Assembly: GCA_965660675.1 (NCBI GenBank)
Contig: CBFIAU010000011.1
Coordinates: 19,591-83,590, forward strand
Source: UBA12202 sp002691725
GTDB lineage: Bacteria > Pseudomonadota > Alphaproteobacteria > Puniceispirillales > UBA1172
Direction: 5' to 3'
DNA length: 64,000 nt
The notes below the pieces were generated by a model, which did no database searches, was not told the origin of the DNA, and was given only the letters and a program-made list of their open reading frames with translations. Position 1 is the stretch's first letter; each line of letters starts with the position of its first letter. Made by a program: the position numbers and the translations under genes. This document shows positions 41,442-50,166 of the stretch, one piece after another.

Positions 41442-43604
41442 ATGTCTGAACGTATTAACTCATTTGGACTTCAGGTCGATAAAGACCTTTATCAGTTTAT
41501 AAATCAGGATGTGTTGAAACATTTAGACATAAATGAAGATGCTTTTTGGAATGGTTTTGCTGATGCTGTTAAGACTTTGACACCAAAAAATCGGGCTTTA
41601 CTTGCCACCCGAAAAACCTTGCAGGATAAAATTGATGCCTGGTTCTTGGAACGTCGCGGCAAGGCATATAATCAAGCCGAATATATCGCTTTCCTCAAGG
41701 ATATTGGATACCTGATTGTCGAAGGCGAAGATTTCAATATCTCTACTGATCATGTTGATGAGGAAATGGCATTAGTCGCAGGCCCTCAGCTTGTCGTGCC
41801 TGTGCTTAATGCGCGTTTTGCATTAAATGCCGCAAATGCCCGCTGGGGAAGTTTGTATGATGCGTTTTATGGCACAGATGCGATCCCTCGTGATGAGCCT
41901 GTTGCCACTGGATTTGATAAAGCTCGCGGTAGCCAGGTCATCGCCGCCGCCCGTGATCATTTAGATCAAGTGGTGCCTTTAGCAGCAGCTAGCCATCATG
42001 ATACGACCCATTATGTAATCCAGGATGGCCAGCTCCGCGTAACCTGCGCCGATGGCTCAACAACTGAGCTCAAAGACCAAAGCCAATTCCGCGGATGGTC
42101 AGGTGATGCCGCCAATCCGTCCGCTATTTTACTTGCTGTTAATGGTCTCCATCTGGAGCTTGTTATTGATCGGTCTGGTGTCATTGGGGCAAGTGATAGG
42201 GCTGGCATTAATGATATTGTCATCGAATCGGCTTTGACGACTATTGTTGATCTTGAGGATTCGATTGCGGCGGTCGATGCCGAAGATAAATGTCATGCGT
42301 ATCGTAACTGGCTTGGTTTGATCAAGGGTGATCTCACGGCCAGCTTTATGAAAGGCGGTAAAGAGCAAATCCGAAAACTTAATCCTGATCGGGTCTTTAC
42401 CGGCACAGATGGTCAGCCATTGACGTTGCATGGGCGGTCGCTTCTGCTGGTGCGTAATGTTGGGCATCTGATGACTAATTCAGCTATTCTTGATGAACAT
42501 GGTGATGAGCTGTTTGAAGGCATTATGGATGCGTTTATCTCATCTGCTATTGCTGTCCATGATCTGAAGGGCCAAGGTAAATTCCGCAACAGCCGCACAG
42601 GGTCAATTTATATCGTCAAACCAAAAATGCACGGCCCTGAGGAAGTCGCCTTTGCTGATGAATTATTTGCCGCTGTTGAAACAACACTCGGTCTGCCGCT
42701 TCATACGATCAAAATAGGCATCATGGACGAAGAACGCCGAACCTCTGTCAATTTGAAAGAATGTATTCGTGCCGCCTCGGCTCGCGTGGTCTTTATTAAT
42801 ACTGGCTTTTTGGATCGCACTGGCGATGAGATTCATACCTCCATGGAAGCAGGTCCCATGATTCGCAAAACCGCCATGAAGGGAACAACATGGATTGCCG
42901 CTTATGAAGACTGGAATGTTGATATCGGGCTGGCATGTGGGTTATCCGGAAAGGCACAAATTGGCAAAGGCATGTGGGCCATGCCTGATCTGATGGCGGC
43001 TATGGTGGATCAGAAAATCGGTCATGTCAAAGCAGGCGCAAATTGCGCATGGGTGCCATCACCAACTGCCGCCACTTTACATGCGCTACATTATCATCAG
43101 GTTAATGTCTTTGATGTGCAGCAATCGCTCAAGGGTAAACGCCGCGCCAAGCTCGAAGACTTGCTTGCGATCCCTGTTGATACGACAAGCAATTATTCCG
43201 CCGAAGATATCCAGAACGAATTGGATAATAATGCCCAGGGCATATTGGGTTATGTTGTGCGTTGGGTTGATCAGGGTGTCGGCTGCTCTAAAGTTCCTGA
43301 TATTAATGATATTGGGCTGATGGAGGACAGGGCGACGCTGCGGATATCTGCTCAGCATATTGCAAACTGGCTTCATCATGGTATCACGGATACCAATCAA
43401 GTCATTGAAACCATGAAGCGCATGGCAAAAGTAGTCGACAGGCAAAATGCAGGGGATCCTGATTATCATCCCATGGCTGATAACTTTGATCAATCGATTG
43501 CGTTTAAAGCCGCTTGTGATCTTGTCCTCGAAGGTCGCAGCCAGCCATCAGGATATACTGAGCCTGTTCTGCATCGCCGCCGCCTTGAGCTGAAAGCTAG
43601 CTGA
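41442..43604 (+). CDS. glcB: Malate synthase G
   Basis: Condenses acetyl-CoA and glyoxylate to malate; the 720-residue single-chain form G. It has VVPVLNARFALNAANARWGSLYDA, STTIVDLEDSIAAVDAEDK-type TTIVDLEDSIAAVD, the catalytic loop region MHGPEEVAFADELF, GIMDEERRTSVNLKECIRAA and MEAGPMIRK, ANCAWVPSPTAATLHALHYH. A GGGGGAAAATT ribosome binding site lies just before the ATG. Isocitrate lyase is not in the window; glyoxylate might come from photorespiratory or purine breakdown, or from the shunt elsewhere. apt follows 6 bases later. Confidence 0.97.
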   Translation: MSERINSFGLQVDKDLYQFINQDVLKHLDINEDAFWNGFADAVKTLTPKNRALLATRKTLQDKIDAWFLERRGKAYNQAEYIAFLKDIGYLIVEGEDFNISTDHVDEEMALVAGPQLVVPVLNARFALNAANARWGSLYDAFYGTDAIPRDEPVATGFDKARGSQVIAAARDHLDQVVPLAAASHHDTTHYVIQDGQLRVTCADGSTTELKDQSQFRGWSGDAANPSAILLAVNGLHLELVIDRSGVIGASDRAGINDIVIESALTTIVDLEDSIAAVDAEDKCHAYRNWLGLIKGDLTASFMKGGKEQIRKLNPDRVFTGTDGQPLTLHGRSLLLVRNVGHLMTNSAILDEHGDELFEGIMDAFISSAIAVHDLKGQGKFRNSRTGSIYIVKPKMHGPEEVAFADELFAAVETTLGLPLHTIKIGIMDEERRTSVNLKECIRAASARVVFINTGFLDRTGDEIHTSMEAGPMIRKTAMKGTTWIAAYEDWNVDIGLACGLSGKAQIGKGMWAMPDLMAAMVDQKIGHVKAGANCAWVPSPTAATLHALHYHQVNVFDVQQSLKGKRRAKLEDLLAIPVDTTSNYSAEDIQNELDNNAQGILGYVVRWVDQGVGCSKVPDINDIGLMEDRATLRISAQHIANWLHHGITDTNQVIETMKRMAKVVDRQNAGDPDYHPMADNFDQSIAFKAACDLVLEGRSQPSGYTEPVLHRRRLELKAS

Positions 43605-43610
43605 TTATCC

Positions 43611-44129
43611 ATGTTTAATCTTGATCAGTATATTGCGCGTTATCCCGATTTCCCGAAACCGGGGATCACCTTTTATGACATGTCGCCAATGTTGGAAGAT
43701 CATCATGCGCTGACATCATGCGTTAATGCGCTTGTTGATCTGGCCCGGCCATATCAGCCTGATCTGATTGTCGGGCTTGATGCGCGCGGATTTTTGTTTG
43801 TGACGCCAGTGGCACTTGCACTAAATGCTGGTGCTATCATGATCAGGAAAAAGGGCAAACTGCCCGGTGAAGTCAGCACCCATTCTTATACGCTTGAATA
43901 TGGTGAGGCGACACTTGCTATCCAGCATGATCGTGATATTGCCGGAAAAACTATTGTCATTATTGATGACTTGCTGGCGACTGGCGGTACGATTGCCGCC
44001 GCTAATGAGCTGATCACAAAGCATGGTGGAAAAATAGCCGCTAATATTGTGCTGATGGAGCTAACCGGATTAAACGGCCGAGCGCATTTGACAGGTGATG
44101 TTCTGGCCATGCAACAATATGAATTCTGA
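43611..44129 (+). CDS. apt: Adenine phosphoribosyltransferase
   Basis: Salvages adenine to AMP with PRPP; 172 residues. It has YPDFPKPGITFYDMSPML, VGLDARGFLF, and the PRPP-binding motif IVIIDDLLATGGTIAAANELI. It directly follows glcB after 6 bases and may be cotranscribed. It converges with ccrM across 32 bases. Confidence 0.96.
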   Translation: MFNLDQYIARYPDFPKPGITFYDMSPMLEDHHALTSCVNALVDLARPYQPDLIVGLDARGFLFVTPVALALNAGAIMIRKKGKLPGEVSTHSYTLEYGEATLAIQHDRDIAGKTIVIIDDLLATGGTIAAANELITKHGGKIAANIVLMELTGLNGRAHLTGDVLAMQQYEF

Positions 44130-44161
44130 TCAGCCTATACGTTATCCTGTTAAATGAGACA

Positions 44162-45247
44162 TTACAGGCCAAGATTTGATCGTGCCGCTTGCCGTAAGCT
44201 GTCAATGAGAACCGATTTTCGGTTTTGTTTGGTGTACCAGAATGTCCAGCCATTGCAGCTTTGCCGGCCAAGAAGTTTTGCCGCTAGACTATGGATTGAG
44301 CCACTTGCCTCACCAGCCTTTAAGCTACCATCAACACGAACTGTGGCTTTATACGCGCCTTTTTCACAGGTCAGCTGATCACCTGGCTTAATCAGACCTT
44401 GATCGAGCAAAGCGCCAAATGGAATCTTGATCTCATCACGGCGTTCAGGCAGCTCTAATAACTCAGGATCACCAACAGCAAGCGTCGCCTTGATGCGCTG
44501 CTCTGCCAGTGTTGCGTATTCTGGGTCAGCCTCAATCCCTATCCAGTGACGGCGCAAGCGTTTTGCCACCACGCCTGTTGTGCCTGTTCCAAAAAACGGA
44601 TCAAGCACGACATCACCCGGCCGCGTCGATGCCATGATCACACGCGCCAGTAATGCCTCTGGCTTTTGGGTAGGATGCGCCTTAACGCCATCACTTTTTA
44701 ATCTTTCATTACCCGAACAAATCGGTAGCCACCAATCAGACCGCAATTGACGGTCATCATTAAATGTTTTCATGGCTTGATAATTGAATGTATAGCGCGA
44801 ATTGCGCTGACGTGATGCCCAGATCAGCGTTTCATGAGCATTGGTCATGCGGCGACCCCGAAAATTAGGCATTGGATTGCTTTTCAGCCAAATCACGTCA
44901 TTCAAGGTCCAGAACCCTAGATTTTGCATGACCGCACCAACACGGAAAATATTATGATATGAGCCGATTACCCAGATCGTTCCATCAGGTTTCAAAACGC
45001 GGCGCGCCTCAGCCAGCCAATTAGTCGTGAACTCATCATAAGCCGAAAAACTGCCAAATTGATCCCAGCGGTCACCGTCATCAATACCATCGACCTTGGA
45101 ATGGTCAGGTCGGATCAAAACCGCTTGTCCAAGCTGAAGATTATAAGGCGGGTCAGCAAAAATCATATCGACCGAGGCGTCATCAAGCTGACGCATAGCC
45201 TCAATACAATCCCCGCTGATCACCTTATTTTGCTTGGCATCTGCCAT
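44162..45247 (-). CDS. ccrM: Cell-cycle DNA adenine methyltransferase (CcrM-like, GANTC)
   Basis: Beta-class N6-adenine methyltransferase. From the ATG at 45247 (MADAKQNKVISGD) it has 361 residues. DPPYNLQL is motif IV, LDPFFGTGTTGVVAKRL is the AdoMet motif I, and the order fits the beta class. The C-terminal part (LLDQGLIKPGDQLTCEKGAYKATVRVDGSLKAGEASGSIHSLAAKLLGRQSCNGWTFWY in pattern) is the extra domain of CcrM. CcrM methylates GANTC and times the cell cycle in Alphaproteobacteria. AAGGG is 8 bases before the chosen ATG; two further upstream ATGs are possible. Two GATTC sites and an inverted repeat lie in its upstream region. Confidence 0.94.
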   Translation of the reverse strand: MADAKQNKVISGDCIEAMRQLDDASVDMIFADPPYNLQLGQAVLIRPDHSKVDGIDDGDRWDQFGSFSAYDEFTTNWLAEARRVLKPDGTIWVIGSYHNIFRVGAVMQNLGFWTLNDVIWLKSNPMPNFRGRRMTNAHETLIWASRQRNSRYTFNYQAMKTFNDDRQLRSDWWLPICSGNERLKSDGVKAHPTQKPEALLARVIMASTRPGDVVLDPFFGTGTTGVVAKRLRRHWIGIEADPEYATLAEQRIKATLAVGDPELLELPERRDEIKIPFGALLDQGLIKPGDQLTCEKGAYKATVRVDGSLKAGEASGSIHSLAAKLLGRQSCNGWTFWYTKQNRKSVLIDSLRQAARSNLGL

Positions 45248-45264
45248 TTCCATTGCCCTTATTT

Positions 45265-45279
45265 CTAACAAAACGTTAG
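45265..45279. promoter_or_regulatory. Inverted repeat just upstream of ccrM
   Basis: CTAAC-AAAAC-GTTAG on the plus strand, a perfect 5-base inverted repeat that extends one more base on each side (T and A), located 18 to 32 bases upstream of the ccrM start. It could be a regulator site in the leader; with five-base arms, chance is possible. Confidence 0.25.
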
Positions 45280-45372
45280 ACCAATATCTTCACAATATCA
45301 CTTCAAATCTCATTATGACATTACGATAATCCTATAATTATACAATAAGTCAATGAGTTATAATGAGAAATT

Positions 45373-45414
45373 GATTCGTTATCTACATATTGTGTTTGAG
45401 CAATAGAGGGATTC
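45373..45414. promoter_or_regulatory. Two GATTC (GANTC) sites upstream of ccrM
   Basis: GATTC occurs at 45373-45377 and 45410-45414, within the 221-base gap between ccrM and cysNC. In Caulobacter the ccrM promoter contains GANTC sites whose methylation state affects ccrM transcription, so self-control is plausible here; this is inference. Confidence 0.4.
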
Positions 45415-45468
45415 TCTATCTTGTGGCTGACCCGATAGAAAATCCGACTGTATTTTGCATATGGATCA

Positions 45469-47337
45469 TTATTCAGCCAGATAAGTTGATAATTTCGCTA
45501 TCATGTCATCTATATCTTGCGAAGGCTGAAGCGTAATTTCTGCCGCTTCCGGGGCTTCATAGGGTGAGCCGATACCCGTGAAGTTAGGGATATCGCCTGC
45601 TCTGGCTTTTTTGTAGAGCCCTTTGGCGTCACGTTGCTCACATAATTCGAGCGGCGTATCAACAAACACCTCAACAAACTCACTATCATCAAAGAGCTGC
45701 CTTGCCATATCACGTTCTGATCGGAAGGGTGAGATGAAGGCAGTTAGCACAACCAGACCCGCATCAACCATGAGCTTTGCCATTTCTGCCACACGGCGGA
45801 TATTTTCAACGCGGTCAGCATCACTGAATCCCAAATCTTTGTTTAAGCCGTGGCGAATATTATCGCCATCAAGCAAATAGGTGCGAATACCCTTAGCATG
45901 AAGAGCGCTGGCAAAAGCATCAGCAATCGTTGATTTTCCTGAGCCACTAAGACCTGTGAACCAAAAGACTTTTGAAGTATGGCCATTTAAGCTACGTCTG
46001 GCCGCTTTATCGACATCCAGTTTCTGATGATGGATATTACCTGATCGGCGCAACGCAAAATGGATCATCCCTGCCGCGACCGTTTGGTTAGTAATCGGAT
46101 CAATCAGAATAAATGCCCCATATTCAGGCGTCTTTTCATAAGCATCAAAGCAAATCGGTTTCTGGCAATTTACCGTCACCCGGGCAATGTCATTCAGCTC
46201 CAATGTTCTGGCGGCAAGGTCATTGCCAGTATTGATATCGCGTTTATATTTAATTGATAGCAAACTGGCTGAGACAATCTGGCCAGCCACTTTAAGCTGA
46301 TAGCCGCGACCAGCGATGCCCTTTTCTTCCCCCATCCAGACCAGATCGACTTCAAACTGATCAGCAACCTCAATCGGTTGCAGGTGCGAGGCAATGACTT
46401 CACCGCGAGATATATCGACATTGTCTGTCAGCTCAAGCGTTACCGCAAGCCCTGGCTCAGCTTGCTCAAGCGTCGTGCCAGCCAGCCAAATATGCTTAAT
46501 GCTTGTCATAGCACCAGATGGCGAGATCCTCACCTTTTCTCCGACGGTTACAGGTTTGCGCAAAATGATGCCGTTATAGCCTCTAAAATCTGAATGCGGG
46601 CGGTTCACCAATTGCACCGGCATAGCAAAGCCACTAGCGTCAGCCATTATGCGGTTAGGGACAGACTCGAGTTTGGATATCAGCGTTGGCCCATTATACC
46701 ATGCCATTGTTTTTGAACGGCTATTGATATGGTCACCTTTTAACGCTGAGATTGGGATTGGCGTGACATCAGCAAAGTTTAGCTCTTTTGAAAACGCAGC
46801 ATAATCCTCAACGATCGTGTTAAAGACGTCTTGGTCGTAATCGATCAAATCCATTTTATTGACCGCTAGAATAATCTGCCTTATCCCCATCAGATGACAA
46901 ATATGCGAATGGCGGCGCGTTTGCTCTAAAATGCCTTGCCGCGCATCAACCAGAATAATGGCTAATGAGGCGGTTGACGCGCCCGTCGCCATATTGCGCG
47001 TATATTGGCTATGGCCGGGGGTATCAGCAACGATAAAACGGCGCTTGTCGGTTGTGAAAAACCGATAGGCGACATCAATGGTAATCCCCTGTTCACGTTC
47101 AGCCGCCAGACCATCAACCAGCAAAGCAAAGTCAATATCTTCACCTTGAGTGCCGTGTTTTTTGGAATCCGATTGTAGCGCCACAACCTGATCATCAAAC
47201 AATGCCTGAGCTTCGTATAACATGCGGCCAATTAGCGTTGACTTGCCATCATCGACCGACCCACAGGTAATAAATCGCAAGGTATCAAGTTCAGATTGAT
47301 CTTTCAGATAGTCGGTAACTGAGAGTGTTTCAGTCAT
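45469..47337 (-). CDS. cysNC: Bifunctional sulfate adenylyltransferase subunit 1 / APS kinase (CysNC)
   Basis: Fusion of CysN (GTPase subunit of ATP sulfurylase) and CysC (APS kinase), 622 residues. The CysN part (about 1 to 430) has G1 GSVDDGKST, G3 DTPGH and G4 NKMD. The CysC part (about 440 to 622) has Walker A GLSGSGKST, LLDGDNIRHGLNKDLGFS and ISPFRSERDMAR. Together with CysD it would convert sulfate to PAPS. I take the ATG at 47337 (MTETLSV) instead of an upstream extension that runs into cysD. Start and cysD stop are separated by one base, so they are one operon. Confidence 0.94.
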   Translation of the reverse strand: MTETLSVTDYLKDQSELDTLRFITCGSVDDGKSTLIGRMLYEAQALFDDQVVALQSDSKKHGTQGEDIDFALLVDGLAAEREQGITIDVAYRFFTTDKRRFIVADTPGHSQYTRNMATGASTASLAIILVDARQGILEQTRRHSHICHLMGIRQIILAVNKMDLIDYDQDVFNTIVEDYAAFSKELNFADVTPIPISALKGDHINSRSKTMAWYNGPTLISKLESVPNRIMADASGFAMPVQLVNRPHSDFRGYNGIILRKPVTVGEKVRISPSGAMTSIKHIWLAGTTLEQAEPGLAVTLELTDNVDISRGEVIASHLQPIEVADQFEVDLVWMGEEKGIAGRGYQLKVAGQIVSASLLSIKYKRDINTGNDLAARTLELNDIARVTVNCQKPICFDAYEKTPEYGAFILIDPITNQTVAAGMIHFALRRSGNIHHQKLDVDKAARRSLNGHTSKVFWFTGLSGSGKSTIADAFASALHAKGIRTYLLDGDNIRHGLNKDLGFSDADRVENIRRVAEMAKLMVDAGLVVLTAFISPFRSERDMARQLFDDSEFVEVFVDTPLELCEQRDAKGLYKKARAGDIPNFTGIGSPYEAPEAAEITLQPSQDIDDMIAKLSTYLAE

Positions 47338-47338
47338 A

Positions 47339-48775
47339 TTAGAAATACCCCTCTTTTTTCTTTGCTTCCATGCTTGCATGAGCATCTTTATCAATAGTTC
47401 GGCCCTGGCGTTCAGATGTTCGCGCGGTCAGCAATTCGAGAATAATATCCTCAATGCTGCTTGCCGTGCTTTCAACAGCACCTGTTAGCGGATAGCAGCC
47501 TAAAGTCCGAAACCGCACCGTTTTCATTTCCACTTTTTCAGATGGGTTAAGCACTAGCCGATCATCATCCACCATAATCAATGTCCCATCACGTTCAACA
47601 ACAGGGCGGGGAGCGCTAAAATATAGGGGCACAATAGGGATCTGTTCACGATAAATATATGTCCAGATATCTAATTCTGTCCAATTCGATAAGGGAAAGA
47701 CGCGAATAGACTCGCCTTTATTAACCCGCGCATTGTAAATATTCCACAGCTCTGGGCGTTGATATTTCGGGTCCCACTGGTGATTTGCTGTGCGGAAGGA
47801 AAAAATGCGTTCCTTGGCACGGCTTTTTTCCTCATCACGGCGAGCGCCACCAAAGGCCGCATCAAATTGATAGTGATTAAGCGCTTGCTTGAGCCCTTGC
47901 GTTTTCATGATATCGGTATGGAGCGCCGAGCCATGATCAATCGGATTAATCCCTTGTTTGACGCCATCAGGATTTTTATGGATATGTAGCGTCATCCCCG
48001 TTGCATCAGCGACCTGATCACGAAAGGCGTACATCGCCTCAAACTTCCAGCCTGTATCAACATGCAAAAGCGGAAATGGCGGCGGCGCTGGCCAAAATGC
48101 CTTGCGCGCCAAATGCAGCATAACGGCACTATCCTTACCAATGGAATATAGCATCACCGGATTGGCGGTTTCCGCCACAACTTCACGAATGATCTCAATG
48201 CTTTCGGCTTCTAGTCGATCAAGATGTGATAAGGGAGAAGATGGGGCGGCTGGCACAAAGGCTTGCTCAAAGGTGATATCATAACGCTCATGAAAGCTCA
48301 TTTCCGCGATCTGAGTCGATTTAGGGGTTGTGATTTGCTGGCGCAACCGCGCCAATTCCGCATGCAGGAATAATAGCAGTGGCTGTGAAGTCTCTTGCGC
48401 TAGCTGATCAACAAAATGCTGGAGGTGATTTTGCTCTGTCTGGTCAGCGCCTGCAAAGCTCCAAACCCGGGCGCCTCTGCCATCATGGGCACAGATCATG
48501 GCTGGATGCTGATCATGTTGCCATTGCTGAACAATCAGATATTTCCCCCGGCGTGACTTGATTTTACTAATCTCATATTCAAGCAAATTATTTTGGACGC
48601 CTTTTCCTAAACTGTCTTTGACGTCTGCTGCATCAATGACTGGCGGAAAATAATGGGCATCTGCGGTTAGCCGCTCCAGCTTTTTAATACCAGCCGCGTC
48701 ATGCGGCAATTGGCATGTATCAAGCAAGGTATCGCGTGTCCAAAGAGAGTCATGTTGTTGTGTATATGGTAGCAT
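47339..48775 (-). CDS. cysD: Sulfate adenylyltransferase subunit CysD with N-terminal extension
   Basis: ATP sulfurylase catalytic subunit. From the ATG at 48775 it is 478 residues; usual CysD is about 300. CysD homology begins near residue 182 (LSHLDRLEAESIEIIREVVAE) and includes the PP-loop motif YSIGKDSAVMLHL, PLLHVDTGWKF, FGGARRDEEKSRAKERIFSFR and the C-terminal EKKKEGYF-like KKKEGYF. The first about 180 residues (with FPPVIDAADVKD, EISKIKSRRGKYLIVQQWQ and ICAHDGRGARVWSFAG) match no family I know. No good ribosome binding site precedes the ATG; internal Met at 48301 (MSFHERYD) also lacks one. The frame has no stop through the extension. Confidence 0.87.
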   Translation of the reverse strand: MLPYTQQHDSLWTRDTLLDTCQLPHDAAGIKKLERLTADAHYFPPVIDAADVKDSLGKGVQNNLLEYEISKIKSRRGKYLIVQQWQHDQHPAMICAHDGRGARVWSFAGADQTEQNHLQHFVDQLAQETSQPLLLFLHAELARLRQQITTPKSTQIAEMSFHERYDITFEQAFVPAAPSSPLSHLDRLEAESIEIIREVVAETANPVMLYSIGKDSAVMLHLARKAFWPAPPPFPLLHVDTGWKFEAMYAFRDQVADATGMTLHIHKNPDGVKQGINPIDHGSALHTDIMKTQGLKQALNHYQFDAAFGGARRDEEKSRAKERIFSFRTANHQWDPKYQRPELWNIYNARVNKGESIRVFPLSNWTELDIWTYIYREQIPIVPLYFSAPRPVVERDGTLIMVDDDRLVLNPSEKVEMKTVRFRTLGCYPLTGAVESTASSIEDIILELLTARTSERQGRTIDKDAHASMEAKKKEGYF

Positions 48776-48893
48776 AAAATGTCGCAATAATTAATCTTAG
48801 AAAAATGTTATATATAATTATACGGTTTTAGCTGTCAAATGTTTAATTATAAAATAATATTCAATATTACGATATTTTAATGCACTCGCTAGA

Positions 48894-49595
48894 TCAAGCC
48901 TCACCACTATTGCGATAGGGTGCTAATGGCCGAAAAGACATCCGGTGATATGCCGTACAGCCATGCTCTGCCAATGCCGCTTGATGTTCGGCTGTGCCAT
49001 AGCCTTTGTTGTTCTGCCAGCCATATTGCGGATAGGCCTTAGCCAGCTCAATCATGATCTGATCACGCTCCACCTTTGCCATAATAGACGCAGCAGCGAT
49101 CGATAATAGCTTGAGATCACCTTTGATAATCGCCTCAACCTCTGTTCTCTGCGCGGGCGATGACAGATTAGGCTGGATAGAGCCATCGACCAGCATAATC
49201 ACACCATCATGACCCCACACGCCATCATCCTGGTCAAACAATTTATTAGAGGCGGTTTGCATTGCCCGAAATGTTGCTGGCAAGATACCTGTTTGATCAA
49301 TCACGCGCGCGTCTATGGCAGCAGTTGCCAATCGCAGTTTTGATCGGTCTTTGGCAAGCTCAAGCAATGCCGCATAAATTGTCTGGCGGCGGCTTGCGCA
49401 AAGTTTTTTACTATCGGTTAGTCCCGCCGGTAAATGGCTCACCATATCAGGGGATATCCATGCCGCGCCAGCAACAACAGGCCCAGCCCAAGGGCCGCGC
49501 CCCGCCTCATCAATGCCAATCAGAGTGGCGGCGGGATAAGCGGCAAGTCTTTGTCTCTCATAGCTGAAGTCGGGAAATTGGCTGACAGCGGTCAT
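48894..49595 (-). CDS. rnhB: Ribonuclease HII
   Basis: Removes RNA from RNA-DNA hybrids and misinserted ribonucleotides; 233 residues. It has IGIDEAGRGPWAGPVVAGA with the catalytic Asp-Glu pair, VDGSI (third acidic) and SIMAKVERD. Length is slightly above the norm. The start overlaps the moaB stop by 4 bases (ATGA). In many Alphaproteobacteria rnhB is a neighbour of ccrM; here cysD-cysNC lies between them. Confidence 0.95.
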   Translation of the reverse strand: MTAVSQFPDFSYERQRLAAYPAATLIGIDEAGRGPWAGPVVAGAAWISPDMVSHLPAGLTDSKKLCASRRQTIYAALLELAKDRSKLRLATAAIDARVIDQTGILPATFRAMQTASNKLFDQDDGVWGHDGVIMLVDGSIQPNLSSPAQRTEVEAIIKGDLKLLSIAAASIMAKVERDQIMIELAKAYPQYGWQNNKGYGTAEHQAALAEHGCTAYHRMSFRPLAPYRNSGEA

Positions 49596-50140
49596 CCGTT
49601 GCGGCCACCAATACCCTGTTCCATCAGACGCGGCATAATCTCAACAAAATTACAGGGCTTATGTCTGATATCCAGCTGCAGCGATAGCAATTCATCCCAG
49701 CCATCACGACATGCCGAAGGTGACCCCGGCAAAGCAAAGACATAAACACCATTAACAACTCCTGCCATAGCCCGGCTTTGCATAGCGGACGTGCCTATTT
49801 TCTGATAACTCATCCAGCGAAACGCCTCACCAAAGCCTTCAATGGGTTTATCCATGATTGAGGTTAACGCCTCAGGCGTGACATCACGCCCGGTCAAGCC
49901 AGTGCCGCCTGTGGTGATGATGGCATCAACCTGATCACCAGATGACCAGCGTTTGATTTGATCCGCTATATGGTCGATATCATCGCTGACGATAGCCCGA
50001 TCAATCAGATGATGACCAGCTTGGGTGATCCGCTCTGCCAAGACATCACCAGATTTGTCAGTGTCAGGCGTCCGCGTATCGGATACGGTTAAAACCGCGA
50101 TAGCAATAGGTTGAAAAGGTATTGCGGGATCAATCGCCAT
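49592..50140 (-). CDS. moaB: Molybdenum cofactor biosynthesis protein B
   Basis: A 182-residue MoaB/MogA-like protein acting in molybdopterin adenylylation. It has AVLTVSDTRTPDTDKSGDVLAERITQAGH, AIITTGGTGLTGRDVTPEAL, GFGEAFRWMSYQKIGTSAMQSRAMAGV and VFALPGSP. It lies in the minus-strand operon udg-slt-moaB-rnhB, 26 bases after the transglycosylase gene. Confidence 0.93.
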   Translation of the reverse strand: MAIDPAIPFQPIAIAVLTVSDTRTPDTDKSGDVLAERITQAGHHLIDRAIVSDDIDHIADQIKRWSSGDQVDAIITTGGTGLTGRDVTPEALTSIMDKPIEGFGEAFRWMSYQKIGTSAMQSRAMAGVVNGVYVFALPGSPSACRDGWDELLSLQLDIRHKPCNFVEIMPRLMEQGIGGRNG

Positions 50141-50166
50141 CTTTACATCATCACTTCTTTACGTCT

